Shown here in pieces: positions 8,003 through 17,592 of a stretch of 43,520 nt of DNA; position 1 is the first letter of the stretch, and the number at the start of each line of letters is the position of its first letter. Location: assembly GCA_021799015.1 (NCBI GenBank), contig JAJZBH010000002.1, positions 1 through 43,520 on the forward strand. Reading direction: 5' to 3'. This DNA is from Pseudomonadota bacterium (GTDB lineage Bacteria; Pseudomonadota; Alphaproteobacteria; Acetobacterales; Acetobacteraceae). The notes below the pieces were generated by a model. The model did not search any database and was not told where the DNA came from. It saw nothing but the letters and a program-made list of their open reading frames with translations. The position numbers and the translations under genes are program-made.

Positions 8003-9115
8003 ATGGCTGAAAATGATTCGGAGAAAAAGCACGCGCCAACCGAAAAAAGGCTTCGGGAAGCCCGCGAGAAAGGGCAAATCAGGCGCTCAAACGATCTGCC
8101 GAAAGCCGCGACTACTCTCGCCACCATACTGGCTGCCGTAGGGCTTTCCGGACTGCTTGCAGGCGCTACCGGAGCATGGCTTGCCGGCGCCATCAGAAAT
8201 GCCGGCCATCTGAATATTCCGGTTGCCGTCGATAATTTGAACGATTTCCTGTTCGTCCTCGCCTGTTTCCTGATGGTCATTGCCGGGATCGCACTTGTCG
8301 CCGGCTTTGCCTCCGGCGGATGGATGCTGTCTTTGGCCCTCGTCGCGCCAAAGCTTGAACGGTTGAATCCCGGTTCATCATGGGGGCAGATTTTCTCTCT
8401 TTCCAACGCAATCGAGATACTGAAGTCCATCGTCAAGATTGTCGTCATTGGTGGCTTCGCCTGGATGACGTACGCGTTCGAACAACGACGGTTCGTATCG
8501 CTTTCAGGCAGCCGACATCTCTCGCTTCTTGACCTCGGATCACCCGCTTTCATCGTCATCGCCGGCGCCACGGTCGGCGCATGCGCTCTCGCTGCGGTCG
8601 ATGTCGGCGTTCAGGCCTGGCTTAATCGACGCAATCTCAAACTAACAGATCAGGAACTCCGCGACGAAATCAAAAACATGGATGGCGACCCTCAGGTTCG
8701 TGCTCGACGCCGCGCTCTGATGAGAAAGCTTGCACGAGCAAGAATGCAACAGGCTGTTCGGACCGCTTCTGTTGTCATTACGAATCCGAGCCATTACGCG
8801 GTCGCAATCCGCTATCGCCGCGGGCTTGACCCAGTCCCCATCGTGGTTGCCAAAGGCTCTGATTTCAGCGCTGTCCCCTTGATCGATGCCGCCAGGCAAT
8901 ATGGCGTTCCACGGGTCGAGGCCCCACCTCTCGCGCGCGCATTGCATCGAGTTGTAGAGATAGATCGCCCCATACCTGGCCATCTCTATCGGGCGGTTGC
9001 GGAAGTCCTTGCATACATCTGGCGACTGGAAGCCTGGAAAATGTCAGGCGGAACAAGACCCGTTGCGCCGCAGTTCCCCGACCAGCTCGATTCGCCCTCT
9101 GAAGATGCCGCCTAA
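8003..9115 (+). CDS. flhB: Flagellar export protein FlhB
   Basis: MAENDSEKKHAPTEKRLREAREKGQIRRSNDL N-term and the autocleavage-site region VVITNPSHYAVAIRY (NPSH variant of NPTH). Confidence 0.96.
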   Translation: MAENDSEKKHAPTEKRLREAREKGQIRRSNDLPKAATTLATILAAVGLSGLLAGATGAWLAGAIRNAGHLNIPVAVDNLNDFLFVLACFLMVIAGIALVAGFASGGWMLSLALVAPKLERLNPGSSWGQIFSLSNAIEILKSIVKIVVIGGFAWMTYAFEQRRFVSLSGSRHLSLLDLGSPAFIVIAGATVGACALAAVDVGVQAWLNRRNLKLTDQELRDEIKNMDGDPQVRARRRALMRKLARARMQQAVRTASVVITNPSHYAVAIRYRRGLDPVPIVVAKGSDFSAVPLIDAARQYGVPRVEAPPLARALHRVVEIDRPIPGHLYRAVAEVLAYIWRLEAWKMSGGTRPVAPQFPDQLDSPSEDAA

Positions 9116-9498
9116 GTGCCGCGCAGATCCCGAAGATGCCGATCACGCATGTTGATCTCATCGTTTCTCACGGTCAAGCTTTTCTGACGTTCGATTTCTT
9201 CGCCCAATTTCATCAGGGCGGCTTCTTTCGCCAATGCCGTTTGAGCCTTGGCATCCTGATTGACCAGTTGGGCTCGCACCGTTGCCATCAGAAATTGGCC
9301 ATAGATCAGGAGATCATGCCCAGTCCGGATATCGGAAAGACGCCGCCCGTCGAGTTCGGATGCATACCCAGCCAGCGTCCGGGCAGAACGCTCAAGCGAT
9401 TCGAGTCGCTGTGCCTCAGCAGCTGCGCGGGTTTCCGCCTGCACCCTTTGTTGAGCCGCAAAGATCATGAGAATTCGAAGCGTACGCGGGCTCAACAT
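9112..9498 (-). CDS. fliJ: FliJ-like flagellar export chaperone
   Basis: 128-aa coiled-coil protein directly downstream of fliI. Confidence 0.6.
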   Translation of the reverse strand: MLSPRTLRILMIFAAQQRVQAETRAAAEAQRLESLERSARTLAGYASELDGRRLSDIRTGHDLLIYGQFLMATVRAQLVNQDAKAQTALAKEAALMKLGEEIERQKSLTVRNDEINMRDRHLRDLRGT

Positions 9499-9503
9499 CG
9501 ACG

Positions 9504-10850
9504 TCAGGCCAATTGCGGATTGACCGCCCGTTGCAACGCCGCCACCGATTCGGTGAACGAGACATAGTCATTCGATCCCTGACGCAGGAACATTTCCATG
9601 CCAGAGGCGCACCGCAAAGCATCATCGAGGACAGCGTCCCGACCTGGCGCATAAGCGCCTATGTCCACGAGCTCCCGCTTCTCGGCGTTCCTCGACCACA
9701 ATAATCTGAAGCGGTTCGCTGCCTCGGCATGCTCCGGTGTCACAACATTGTTCATCGGTCTGGATAGCGACATCGACAAATCGATTGGCGGATAAATCCC
9801 TGCTTCGCTGCTTTTGCGGGACAAGACGATATGGCCGTCAAGAACCGACCGGGCGGCGTCCGCGACGGGGTCGCCGACATGATCATCGCCTTCGACCAAA
9901 ACAGTGTAGAGCCCGGTAATCGAACCCTCCCCTTCCTTGCCCATTCCGGCTCGCTCCACGAAGGCGGCAATCTGGCCAAACACGCTTGGCGGATATCCTT
10001 TCATTGCCGCTGGTTCTCCCGTGGAAAGGCCTATCTCCCTGCCGGCCATCGCAAGGCGGGTAAGCGAGTCCACCAAAAACAGAACGTTAAGACCTACAGA
10101 CCGAAAGAATTCGGCAATTGCAGCAGCGCGCTGGGCGCCCAGAATTCGGGCTAGCGCCGGTGAGTCGGCTGCGCTAACAACCACCACCGCGCGCGACAAT
10201 GACTCGCCAAGGTGATCCTCGATAAACTCCCGCACCTCACGACCACGCTCGCCAATCATCGCCACAACAACAGCATCGACGTGCGAATGCCGTGCCATCA
10301 TGCCAAGCAGAGTGCTCTTGCCTACACCGCTCCCCGCGAACAAACCCATGCGCATGCCTCGGGCGATCGTCGCCATGCCGTTGACCGCGCGGACGCCAAC
10401 GTCGACGACGTCATTCAGGCGACGCCTCTCCAACGGGTTGACCGGATTTCCATCAAGAAGCCAGGATTCTTCCGCGGGAGGCCGTTGCAATCCATCCAGC
10501 GGCTCACCGTAAGCATCAATCACGCGACCGAGAAGAGTGGGTCCGACGTCGACCCGGGCCGAAAGTCTGCTGGGCAAAACCGGGTCCCCGCGCCTTATAC
10601 CCTTAAGGCTTCGGTCGACAATCAGAAGTGTTTCGTCCTGGTCGAAGCCCACAACCGACGCCCCGATCGTCCGATCCGCTGTCTTGATCACGCAGCGCGA
10701 CCCTACCGGCGCGGGCATTCTCGATGAGCGAACCACCTCACCCGCCACCCCACTAACATAACCACAGCGCACGACGGGCTCCGCAACCTCTTTTGCACAG
10801 GCCAGAAGGGCATTGGCGGCGTCCGATAGTCTCGCCCGCAGCACTGTCAA
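9504..10850 (-). CDS. fliI: Flagellum-specific ATP synthase FliI
   Basis: Walker A GLFAGSGVGKSTLLGMMAR, GERGREVREF, and LFLVDSLTRLAMAGREIGLSTGEPAAMKGYPPSVF. Confidence 0.97.
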   Translation of the reverse strand: MTVLRARLSDAANALLACAKEVAEPVVRCGYVSGVAGEVVRSSRMPAPVGSRCVIKTADRTIGASVVGFDQDETLLIVDRSLKGIRRGDPVLPSRLSARVDVGPTLLGRVIDAYGEPLDGLQRPPAEESWLLDGNPVNPLERRRLNDVVDVGVRAVNGMATIARGMRMGLFAGSGVGKSTLLGMMARHSHVDAVVVAMIGERGREVREFIEDHLGESLSRAVVVVSAADSPALARILGAQRAAAIAEFFRSVGLNVLFLVDSLTRLAMAGREIGLSTGEPAAMKGYPPSVFGQIAAFVERAGMGKEGEGSITGLYTVLVEGDDHVGDPVADAARSVLDGHIVLSRKSSEAGIYPPIDLSMSLSRPMNNVVTPEHAEAANRFRLLWSRNAEKRELVDIGAYAPGRDAVLDDALRCASGMEMFLRQGSNDYVSFTESVAALQRAVNPQLA

Positions 10851-10860
10851 ACTGGTGATC

Positions 10861-11511
10861 TCATGCTGACTCCCTTAGGAATTGGCCTCTGCGCTTGCTT
10901 TTCGGTGCCAAGCCTCGGAGTGCCAGGATCTGACGTTCAATTCGCGCGTCCCAACGCGCAAGAATTTCGCTCGTGTCTCTCGAAACGATCGTCACCTCGA
11001 TGCCGCCTTCCTTCATGGTTTCATCAGGTTGGCACTCCAGTCCCACCAGCAGACCGGAAATATGCGCCAAGGTCATCGGATGTGCGTGACAGACGACGAC
11101 TCCGCGGCCTGCAGCTTCCTGCCTGGCCTCTGTTATAACATCTGAAAAGATGGCAGACCGGTCAAACTTAGCATTGCCATCCAACAACGCTTCGGCAAGC
11201 TGGACACCCAGATCGCATACGGCCTCACTCAGGTAATCGCCTATTCTGCTCTTTTCAGCCTCGGCTTCCGCCAGACGTGTTTGAAGAGCCCCGACGAGCG
11301 AGGCTATTTCTACGCGCGCCTCGTCGTACGCAGCCTTTCGGCCAGCGTCGAAGCCCTGCTTCCATCCAGCCTCGTGTGCCGCCTGTCTCGCCTGCTCAAT
11401 CTCGGCGTTAGCCGCCTGTTCGGGTGTATTAGCGTCGAACTGACCCAAAGCCTCCGCTTCGTCATCGGCCAGACGCGCGCGGTTGGCAATCCGAAAAGGA
11501 TGAGTCACCAT
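10861..11511 (-). CDS. fliH: FliH-like stator protein of export ATPase
   Basis: Upstream of fliI; A/E/Q-rich coiled coil EQARQAAHEAGWKQGFDAGRKAAYDEARVEIASLVGALQTRLAEAEAEK plus vATPase-E-like C-terminal region. Confidence 0.75.
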   Translation of the reverse strand: MVTHPFRIANRARLADDEAEALGQFDANTPEQAANAEIEQARQAAHEAGWKQGFDAGRKAAYDEARVEIASLVGALQTRLAEAEAEKSRIGDYLSEAVCDLGVQLAEALLDGNAKFDRSAIFSDVITEARQEAAGRGVVVCHAHPMTLAHISGLLVGLECQPDETMKEGGIEVTIVSRDTSEILARWDARIERQILALRGLAPKSKRRGQFLRESA

Positions 11512-11759
11512 GGACGTCGACGCTTACTCAAGACTGCCTCCCACCGAGTCACCAGACTAATGATTTCGAGCAAGATGACGAGTACTCCTGCAGATCCGAT
11601 AGATAAGGCGGTAATTTCAGCACCAAACACCAGCAGCGGGCCCAACCCATCTGTCTGCGGAACATTGAAGGCTCCCCAACCAAAGCTGATCGCAGCGCCG
11701 CTGAGAAACGGGCGCAACGGAACATCAGCCAAGTCTTCAGTGGACTTCGATTTAGCCAT
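11505..11759 (-). CDS. Uncharacterised 84-aa membrane protein between motB and fliH
   Basis: Start MAKSKSTEDLADVPLRPFLSG at 11759 overlaps the motB stop by 8 nt; one or two hydrophobic stretches (GPLLVFGAEITALSIGSAGVLVILLEIISLV). Confidence 0.65.
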   Translation of the reverse strand: MAKSKSTEDLADVPLRPFLSGAAISFGWGAFNVPQTDGLGPLLVFGAEITALSIGSAGVLVILLEIISLVTRWEAVLSKRRRPW

Positions 11760-12621
11760 ACTGGTTTTTACCAAACCGACCTGCGGCAGCATGGCTGCCA
11801 GTACCCGTTGGCTTGGGGGCTGTGATGAGAATCTCAACCCGACGGTTCGCCGCCCGGCCAGCGCTGGTCCTATTGGACGCAATTGGGTGATATTGACCAA
11901 AGCCCTCGGCACTCAGACTGCGGCCGGTCACCGATGCCGCCCGCAACAGCAGCAGCACGCTCATTGCTCTCGCCGCGGACAATTGCCAGTTCGACGGAAA
12001 GGCAGAGGTGTGGATCGGCACATTGTCAGTGTAGCCTTGAACCGTAATTCTATAACCCGGCGGAATTTTTGCGAGGACGTGGGCAAGTGGATCAAGGACT
12101 GCCTTGGCTCTCGAGGTCAGCGTAGCTTGGCCATTTTCAAAAAGAATCTTTGCGTTAAGACGGATTCGAATAGTCAGAGGGGTCGTGAGCAAATCAATTC
12201 GGTTTTTCCGGATCTCCGGCTGCAATAAACCCTCAAGTCTTTTCAGCAATTTTTGCATCGCAAGCAGGGAGGGCTGCAACTCGCTCTGTGTCGCGCGTGA
12301 CAGGATCTGCGGTTTCTGGGATTGCGGACTCTGGGGCGCCTGCACCGGGCGTGCGATGGGTTTCGGTAAAGCATGCATCGGAGCATGAGGCGATGCGGGC
12401 AGCCGAATCAGTGCGGGAGGCGTCCCCTGAAATGCCTGCAAGATGCTCGCGGCCACTTCCTGCAATTTGTATTTGTTCTGATTTGATGTCGCCCACAGAA
12501 CGATGAAAACCGCCAGGAGCAGGGTCAGCATGTCTGCGTATGAAATCATCCAACGCTCATGGTTGGCCTTGTGGCCAACATCGCGGCGGCGACGGCCGCG
12601 ATGACTCGATCCCGAAGACAT
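11752..12621 (-). CDS. motB: Flagellar motor stator protein MotB (OmpA-like C-terminus)
   Basis: HERWMISYADMLTLLLAVFIVLWATS plug/TM and OmpA-type PG-binding GYRITVQGYTDNVPI...NWQLSAARAMSVLLLLRAASV...GFGQYHPIASNRTSAGRAANRRVEI. Confidence 0.95.
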   Translation of the reverse strand: MSSGSSHRGRRRRDVGHKANHERWMISYADMLTLLLAVFIVLWATSNQNKYKLQEVAASILQAFQGTPPALIRLPASPHAPMHALPKPIARPVQAPQSPQSQKPQILSRATQSELQPSLLAMQKLLKRLEGLLQPEIRKNRIDLLTTPLTIRIRLNAKILFENGQATLTSRAKAVLDPLAHVLAKIPPGYRITVQGYTDNVPIHTSAFPSNWQLSAARAMSVLLLLRAASVTGRSLSAEGFGQYHPIASNRTSAGRAANRRVEILITAPKPTGTGSHAAAGRFGKNQYG

Positions 12622-13424
12622 CAGTCAGCCGCCTCGCCAAGCGGGTCGCCTGCGTCGGATGAGGCAACCTCGTCCGATACAGGTGGCCTCCGCGACTCAA
12701 GCATATTTTCGAGGCGCATCCGCATTCGGGACGGCATTTCCTGCCTGGAAAGCATGATAAAGCCCTCGGTCGCTATCTCCCGGAATACCGATCGAGCGCC
12801 GGCGATTTTCTTGAGCCTGTTTCCAAGAGGAAAGAAAACAAGATTTGCCGAACCGACACCATATACAGTTGCGACAAACGCGGTTGCAATACCTCCACCG
12901 AGTTCGCTGGGGTGGTTCAATCTCAGCATGACATGGATTAACCCGAGAACAGCACCCAGAACGCCGATCGTTGGCGCGTAACCACCGGCAGCTTCCCAAA
13001 CACCACCGCTGGCCATGAACGCGCGGTCTTCCGCATCACCAGTGAGGTACAGCATATCTCGCAGATCTTCCGCCGGAGTCCGAAGAACAACAGCATCAAT
13101 CGCGACGCGAAGGAAATGGTCGCTAACCTCCTCGGTGGCACTCTCGAGAGCGAGCGGGTTCTTTCGAACAATCTCGGCCCACTTCGTCATGTCTTCGATC
13201 AACTCGATTGCATCGGTCTTCGGAGGCCTCAGGAGCCAGGAAACATGCTTGATTGCATTCCGAAGCGTTTCGATGTCCTCGTGAACTAGAAGCGCCGAAA
13301 TTGTCCCTCCGAAGACTATCATGGCCGCGTCCATTTTCAGGAGCGACTGAATGGCATCGCCCTCCAAAAAATTGGCACCAAAAAGGACCAACAGCCCAAG
13401 AAGAACACCGACGATGGAACTCAA
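12621..13424 (-). CDS. motA: Flagellar motor stator protein MotA
   Basis: MDAAMIVFGGTISALLVHE...GGVWEAAGGYAPTIGVLGAVLGLIHVM...GGGIATAFVATVYGVGSANLVFFPLGNRLK. Confidence 0.95.
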   Translation of the reverse strand: MSSIVGVLLGLLVLFGANFLEGDAIQSLLKMDAAMIVFGGTISALLVHEDIETLRNAIKHVSWLLRPPKTDAIELIEDMTKWAEIVRKNPLALESATEEVSDHFLRVAIDAVVLRTPAEDLRDMLYLTGDAEDRAFMASGGVWEAAGGYAPTIGVLGAVLGLIHVMLRLNHPSELGGGIATAFVATVYGVGSANLVFFPLGNRLKKIAGARSVFREIATEGFIMLSRQEMPSRMRMRLENMLESRRPPVSDEVASSDAGDPLGEAAD

Positions 13425-13972
13425 GTTTCCGTCTCCGCAAAAGTCGTATTCGGCGGCGGATAGCCATCGGTTATGATGGACCGGGCTAACATCGCTATCG
13501 CCCGATGCCGAACACGGCTGGCCGTCGGTTCGCTCAAATTTAACAGTCGCGCGATCTCCGCATTTGTGAATTCTTCCAGATAAAACAGAGAAATTACGGT
13601 CCGTTCCTGCTCCGGAAGCTTTTCGATCGCGCTCGTCAATGCGGATAAGTTCTCGGAGGCAATGAGCAGTTCGACGGCACCAGGATCGACATCAGCTTCC
13701 TCAAGGCTGCGCACCAGCTCGCCTTCACGGCGCACCATCGCCCCGCTCTGTCGCAGCATGTCAATCATGGAGCCGAATACCCGTGGCTTTATGAACGCCT
13801 CGAAAGGCACGCCCCGTTCGGGGTGGTAACGTTCACGCATTTCCAGCGCGGTCATGATACCCTGCTGGGTAAGATCGTCCACCTCAGCCCAAGGCATCCG
13901 ATCCCGCAGCCGCAAAGCGGTTCGTCGTATCCATGCCCCACATCGGATAAGAACATCTTCCGATGTCGGCAT
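13421..13972 (-). CDS. fliA: RNA polymerase sigma factor, FliA/WhiG type (sigma-28)
   Basis: Region 2 MPWAEVDDLTQQGIMTALEMRERYHPERGVPFEAFIKPRVFGSMIDMLRQ and region 4 AIEKLPEQERTVISLFYLEEFTNAEIARLLNLSEPTASRVRHRAIAML. Start chosen after the flhA stop with AGGTGA as RBS. Confidence 0.88.
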   Translation of the reverse strand: MPTSEDVLIRCGAWIRRTALRLRDRMPWAEVDDLTQQGIMTALEMRERYHPERGVPFEAFIKPRVFGSMIDMLRQSGAMVRREGELVRSLEEADVDPGAVELLIASENLSALTSAIEKLPEQERTVISLFYLEEFTNAEIARLLNLSEPTASRVRHRAIAMLARSIITDGYPPPNTTFAETET

Positions 13973-13988
13973 GTGCGAATTCACCTGA

Positions 13989-16109
13989 TCAGGTGTCGCC
14001 AGCATTGACAACCTGCACTGGCTCAATTGTGCCGATCAATGTGATCGGCTGATCAGATGGAATTTCCTCCATAGCTATGACGGGAAGAATCGAATTCAGG
14101 CATGCCGCAATCGGGAAGCGGTACCGGCCGGGAACGGCCAACACCGGCCCGCTCTGAAGTGATCCCTTTACTTTTTTTCCTTCGCGGGCAGCCGAACGTA
14201 GCAGAGCCAAGGTTCTTGGCTCTATCGCCGTACGCATGCCTTGGTCCCGCGCTGTGTCAATGGCTTTCGTGACCATTGCCTCAAGATCAGGGGCGATTGC
14301 CAGAACTGCGAGGTTTTGGGAATCATCCAGATATGGGGCAACAATCTGGCGACCGATCCGGATTCGGACCAGTGCAATCGTTGTCTCCGCATCCTTCGCG
14401 TTAGTTTCGGGTGCTTCAAGCATCGCCTCCGCGATGCGTTCCAAATCCTTAATGGGAACGTTCTCAGACACCAGTCCGGCAAGGACCTGCCGGATGAAGC
14501 CCACGGTAAACCGGTTCCTGAGGTCGTCCGTCAGTTTCGGATGCGTTTTTGCGAGCGCGGCAATGAGTTCCTCCACCTCCGCGCGTCCGAGCAACTCTGC
14601 GCCATGCGTTTGAAGGAGACGATCGAGGTGCGTGGCAATGACACCCGATGGCTCCACAACCGTATAGCCTCGCGTCTCCGCATCTCCGACCTGCGCAGGC
14701 TCAATCCAGAGCGCATCGTGACCAAAGACGGGTTCCTTTGATTTTCGCCCCTTGCCCAGCTTGTCCACAACGTCTGCCGTCTCGATCGCAAGCAAGGCGT
14801 TGGCCACGACCTCTCCCCGGGCAATTGGCGCCCCTCGAATCGTGAATTTATATTCCTGTGGCCGCACACCTTCCGCGTCCCGAATATGAATGTTTGGAAG
14901 GAGGAACCCCATGCGTCGACTGTAGCGGGTTCGAACAGCTGTCAATCTGGAAACTAGGGACGGCTTGCCATCTGGCTGTTCCCCGACCAGCTGGACGAGC
15001 CCAAAGCCAATCTCAAGCCCAAATGCGTCGATTTTCTGCACGCTGAGCGCATCGAGTTTCTGACTTTTTTCCTGTACCGGTTGCACTGCCACCGCATCGG
15101 CAGTTTGGGTTTCTGCACGGCTCTTTGCCCGCAAGCGCAAGCCCATCAAACCAATACCTGCGCCAAACGCGATAAATGGAAGGTGCGCCATGCCCGGCAT
15201 AAGGCCAAGGGCAAGGGTGAGCGCCGCAGCCACGAGAAGGGCCTGAGGATACCTCGAAATTTGGCTGATTACCTGCGACGAAATGTCTTCTCCAGTTGCT
15301 ACGCGGGTAACAATGAGGCCTGCCGCAACCGAAATCGCAAGGGACGGAATTTGGGCCGCGACTCCGTCACCGACAGTCAAAAGCGTATAAGTGTGAGCTG
15401 CGACAGCCAAGGGAAGTCCATGCTGAAGAGTGCCGATCAGCAAGCCGCCGACCAGATTCACACCCAGGATAATCATGGCCGCAACAACGTCGCCTCGAAC
15501 AAATTTTGACGCGCCGTCCATTGCACCAAAGAAATCCGCTTCACGCCTCAACATGTCACGCCGGCGCTCTGCCTCCTTTGCGCTGATTGACCCAGCATTC
15601 ACATCGGCATCAATGGCCATTTGACGGCCGGGCAAGGAATCCAACATGAAGCGCGCAGAAACTTCTGCCACACGGCTCGAGCCCTTGGTAACAACTACAA
15701 AGTTAATCGTTATAAGTATCCCGAATATTATGATTCCAACGACATAGTTTCCACCAACGACAAAACGTCCGAAACTCTGAATAACGACTCCCGCCGCATC
15801 TGAACCGGTATAACCATTAAGTAAAATCGCGCGGGCGGTGGCTACGTTGAGCGCAAGACGCATAAGCGTGGTGCCCAGCAAAATCGACGGAAATGCCAGA
15901 AACTCTGACGTCTGAGGAATGTAGATTGCCGAGGCAAGAATCACCAGCCCAGCCGAAATATTCATCGCAAACATCAGCGAAATAACAAGCGGACTCAGAG
16001 GCACGATCAGCATCAGCAGTATCGCGGCCAGAATCATCGGGCCGGCTAGCCGTCCCGCTAGAACGGCACCCGATTGACGCGCCAGCGGCTCAGCGACGGT
16101 AGCCGACAT
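13989..16109 (-). CDS. flhA: Flagellar export protein FlhA
   Basis: 706 aa; FMLDSLPGRQMAIDADVNAGSISAKEAERRRDMLRREADFFGAMDGASKFVRGD is the FlhA/FHIPEP signature. Confidence 0.98.
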   Translation of the reverse strand: MSATVAEPLARQSGAVLAGRLAGPMILAAILLMLIVPLSPLVISLMFAMNISAGLVILASAIYIPQTSEFLAFPSILLGTTLMRLALNVATARAILLNGYTGSDAAGVVIQSFGRFVVGGNYVVGIIIFGILITINFVVVTKGSSRVAEVSARFMLDSLPGRQMAIDADVNAGSISAKEAERRRDMLRREADFFGAMDGASKFVRGDVVAAMIILGVNLVGGLLIGTLQHGLPLAVAAHTYTLLTVGDGVAAQIPSLAISVAAGLIVTRVATGEDISSQVISQISRYPQALLVAAALTLALGLMPGMAHLPFIAFGAGIGLMGLRLRAKSRAETQTADAVAVQPVQEKSQKLDALSVQKIDAFGLEIGFGLVQLVGEQPDGKPSLVSRLTAVRTRYSRRMGFLLPNIHIRDAEGVRPQEYKFTIRGAPIARGEVVANALLAIETADVVDKLGKGRKSKEPVFGHDALWIEPAQVGDAETRGYTVVEPSGVIATHLDRLLQTHGAELLGRAEVEELIAALAKTHPKLTDDLRNRFTVGFIRQVLAGLVSENVPIKDLERIAEAMLEAPETNAKDAETTIALVRIRIGRQIVAPYLDDSQNLAVLAIAPDLEAMVTKAIDTARDQGMRTAIEPRTLALLRSAAREGKKVKGSLQSGPVLAVPGRYRFPIAACLNSILPVIAMEEIPSDQPITLIGTIEPVQVVNAGDT

Positions 16110-16368
16110 GGACTATCTCAGGTACAGCGGCAAACACGTGGCGGGCGTAGCTCGTGGCCGAGCCAAGCATGAAACTGCCGCCCAGCGCCAACAGAATCGC
16201 GAGACCTATCACCTTGGGCACAAACGCGATCGCAGCCTCGCGAATTTGGGTCGTGGTCTGGACGAGACCACCCAAAACACCCAACACAAGAGAAACTCCA
16301 AGCGCTGGCCCAGCCAGCGCAGCAAAGCAGTAGACAGCGCCCGTGGTGAACCAGCCGGGAATTGTCAC
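16090..16368 (-). CDS. fliQ: Flagellar export gate protein FliQ (canonical-looking copy)
   Basis: LVLGVLGGLVQTTTQIREAAIAFVPKVIGLAILL matches the FliQ core QxxTQI....FVPK; adjacent to flhA and fliN. Confidence 0.9.
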   Translation of the reverse strand: MTIPGWFTTGAVYCFAALAGPALGVSLVLGVLGGLVQTTTQIREAAIAFVPKVIGLAILLALGGSFMLGSATSYARHVFAAVPEIVHVGYRR

Positions 16369-16718
16369 GCCGACGACTCGTGCGCATCGGGCGTCGCGAT
16401 CTCCGTCAGGCGAATCCCGTACTTTCGGCTATCAGTTGCAACGACTTCGCCTCGGGCGACAAGCCGGCCGTTGACCCGAATATCCATCGGCTCACCGACA
16501 CCACGATCGAGAGGGACAACTTCACCCTGCTTCAGAGCACGGACGCTCTTGAGAGGCATGGTCAGGCGGCCGATCTCGACACTCATTGTAATGTTAACAG
16601 AATCCAGTGCAGTTGTCCTGATGGCCGGCTGCTCGGACCGATTAGCGCTGCTCGTATCGAGCGCCTCGACCTCAACAACATGCTCTGAAGATATCACGAC
16701 GTTATCTGACATGTTCAA
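16365..16718 (-). CDS. fliN: Flagellar motor switch protein FliN
   Basis: SpoA/C-ring domain: SVEIGRLTMPLKSVRALKQGEVVPLDRGVGEPMDIRVNGRLVARGEVVATDSRKYGIRLTEI. Confidence 0.93.
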   Translation of the reverse strand: MNMSDNVVISSEHVVEVEALDTSSANRSEQPAIRTTALDSVNITMSVEIGRLTMPLKSVRALKQGEVVPLDRGVGEPMDIRVNGRLVARGEVVATDSRKYGIRLTEIATPDAHESSA

Positions 16719-17592
16719 AAATTACCCCGTAGCTTTCTTCATTCAGCCGCCCGAACGCGGCCTCTCCAAGGACTGCTTCCCCATCAGTAACGCGAGCAAG
16801 CCTATGAAGCGTAATTGAAAAAACGTCGCCGGGTTTGAGCGACGCCAGGCGTTTAAGCGGTATCGATGCAGTTCCAATTTCGACGGCGAGTGAGATCTCG
16901 ATTTCGTCGAGTACCGTTCTGAACTGACGATCCCAGGTAACATCACTATCTTGCCGCGAAGAAGTGCCAGCGGGCGAGGAAAGCGCAGTTCGATGAGCCT
17001 CGAGGCCACGATACGGAAAGCCGACGATCAGCCCGCCGCCACCGGCACTTAATTCAAGGTTAGCGAACATTCCGTAGTAGGGCTCTGCCGCGTCGGCAAC
17101 CGAAGCCAGCGTGGGATGAGTTTCGGTTCGCAGGACCCGAACCTTCACGTCCAGGTGAGCGCGAAGCGCGTCGTCAATCGACTGCACAACCATTCTTATC
17201 ACGCTTTCACCGATGCGTTTTTCCATCGCGGTAATGTCGTGCCCGGCATCTGCTGTCTGGGGTCCGCTTGCTCCAAACAAATCATCGACGATGGCAGATA
17301 GGAGTCGCCCTTCGATCATGACAATCGAGAAGCCGCGAAGAGGAGAGATCTCGACAATGGCAAACAGAACTGGACCCGCCGGCCAGGAGTTAAGCAGATC
17401 GTCGTGCTGAACAATGCGGTGGCCACCGCTTATAACGTTGATACCGCGGCGTGTATCCTGAAACAGCCGCGCTCTTAAGGCTCGAAAAAGCCTTTCATAG
17501 ACAATCGTTAGATCCGGCAGCCTGTTGCTTAAAGAGGCGGGCGGCCGCGTCATGTCGACCGGTTCGAATTGAATATGCTCATGCATAGGCAA
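16702..17592 (-). CDS. fliM: Flagellar motor switch protein FliM
   Basis: PDLTIVYERLFRALRARLFQDTRRGINVISGG...FAIVEISPLRGFSIVMIEGRLLSAIVDDLFG plus C-terminal SpoA domain. Confidence 0.9.
   Translation of the reverse strand: MPMHEHIQFEPVDMTRPPASLSNRLPDLTIVYERLFRALRARLFQDTRRGINVISGGHRIVQHDDLLNSWPAGPVLFAIVEISPLRGFSIVMIEGRLLSAIVDDLFGASGPQTADAGHDITAMEKRIGESVIRMVVQSIDDALRAHLDVKVRVLRTETHPTLASVADAAEPYYGMFANLELSAGGGGLIVGFPYRGLEAHRTALSSPAGTSSRQDSDVTWDRQFRTVLDEIEISLAVEIGTASIPLKRLASLKPGDVFSITLHRLARVTDGEAVLGEAAFGRLNEESYGVIFEHVR

Noticed and set aside
11281-12228. 315-aa plus-strand ORF across fliH/84-aa ORF/motB
   Set aside because: Spans three well-supported minus-strand genes and has no domain-like motifs.
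15081-15509. 142-aa plus-strand ORF antisense to flhA
   Set aside because: flhA is unambiguous on the other strand; no supporting motifs.
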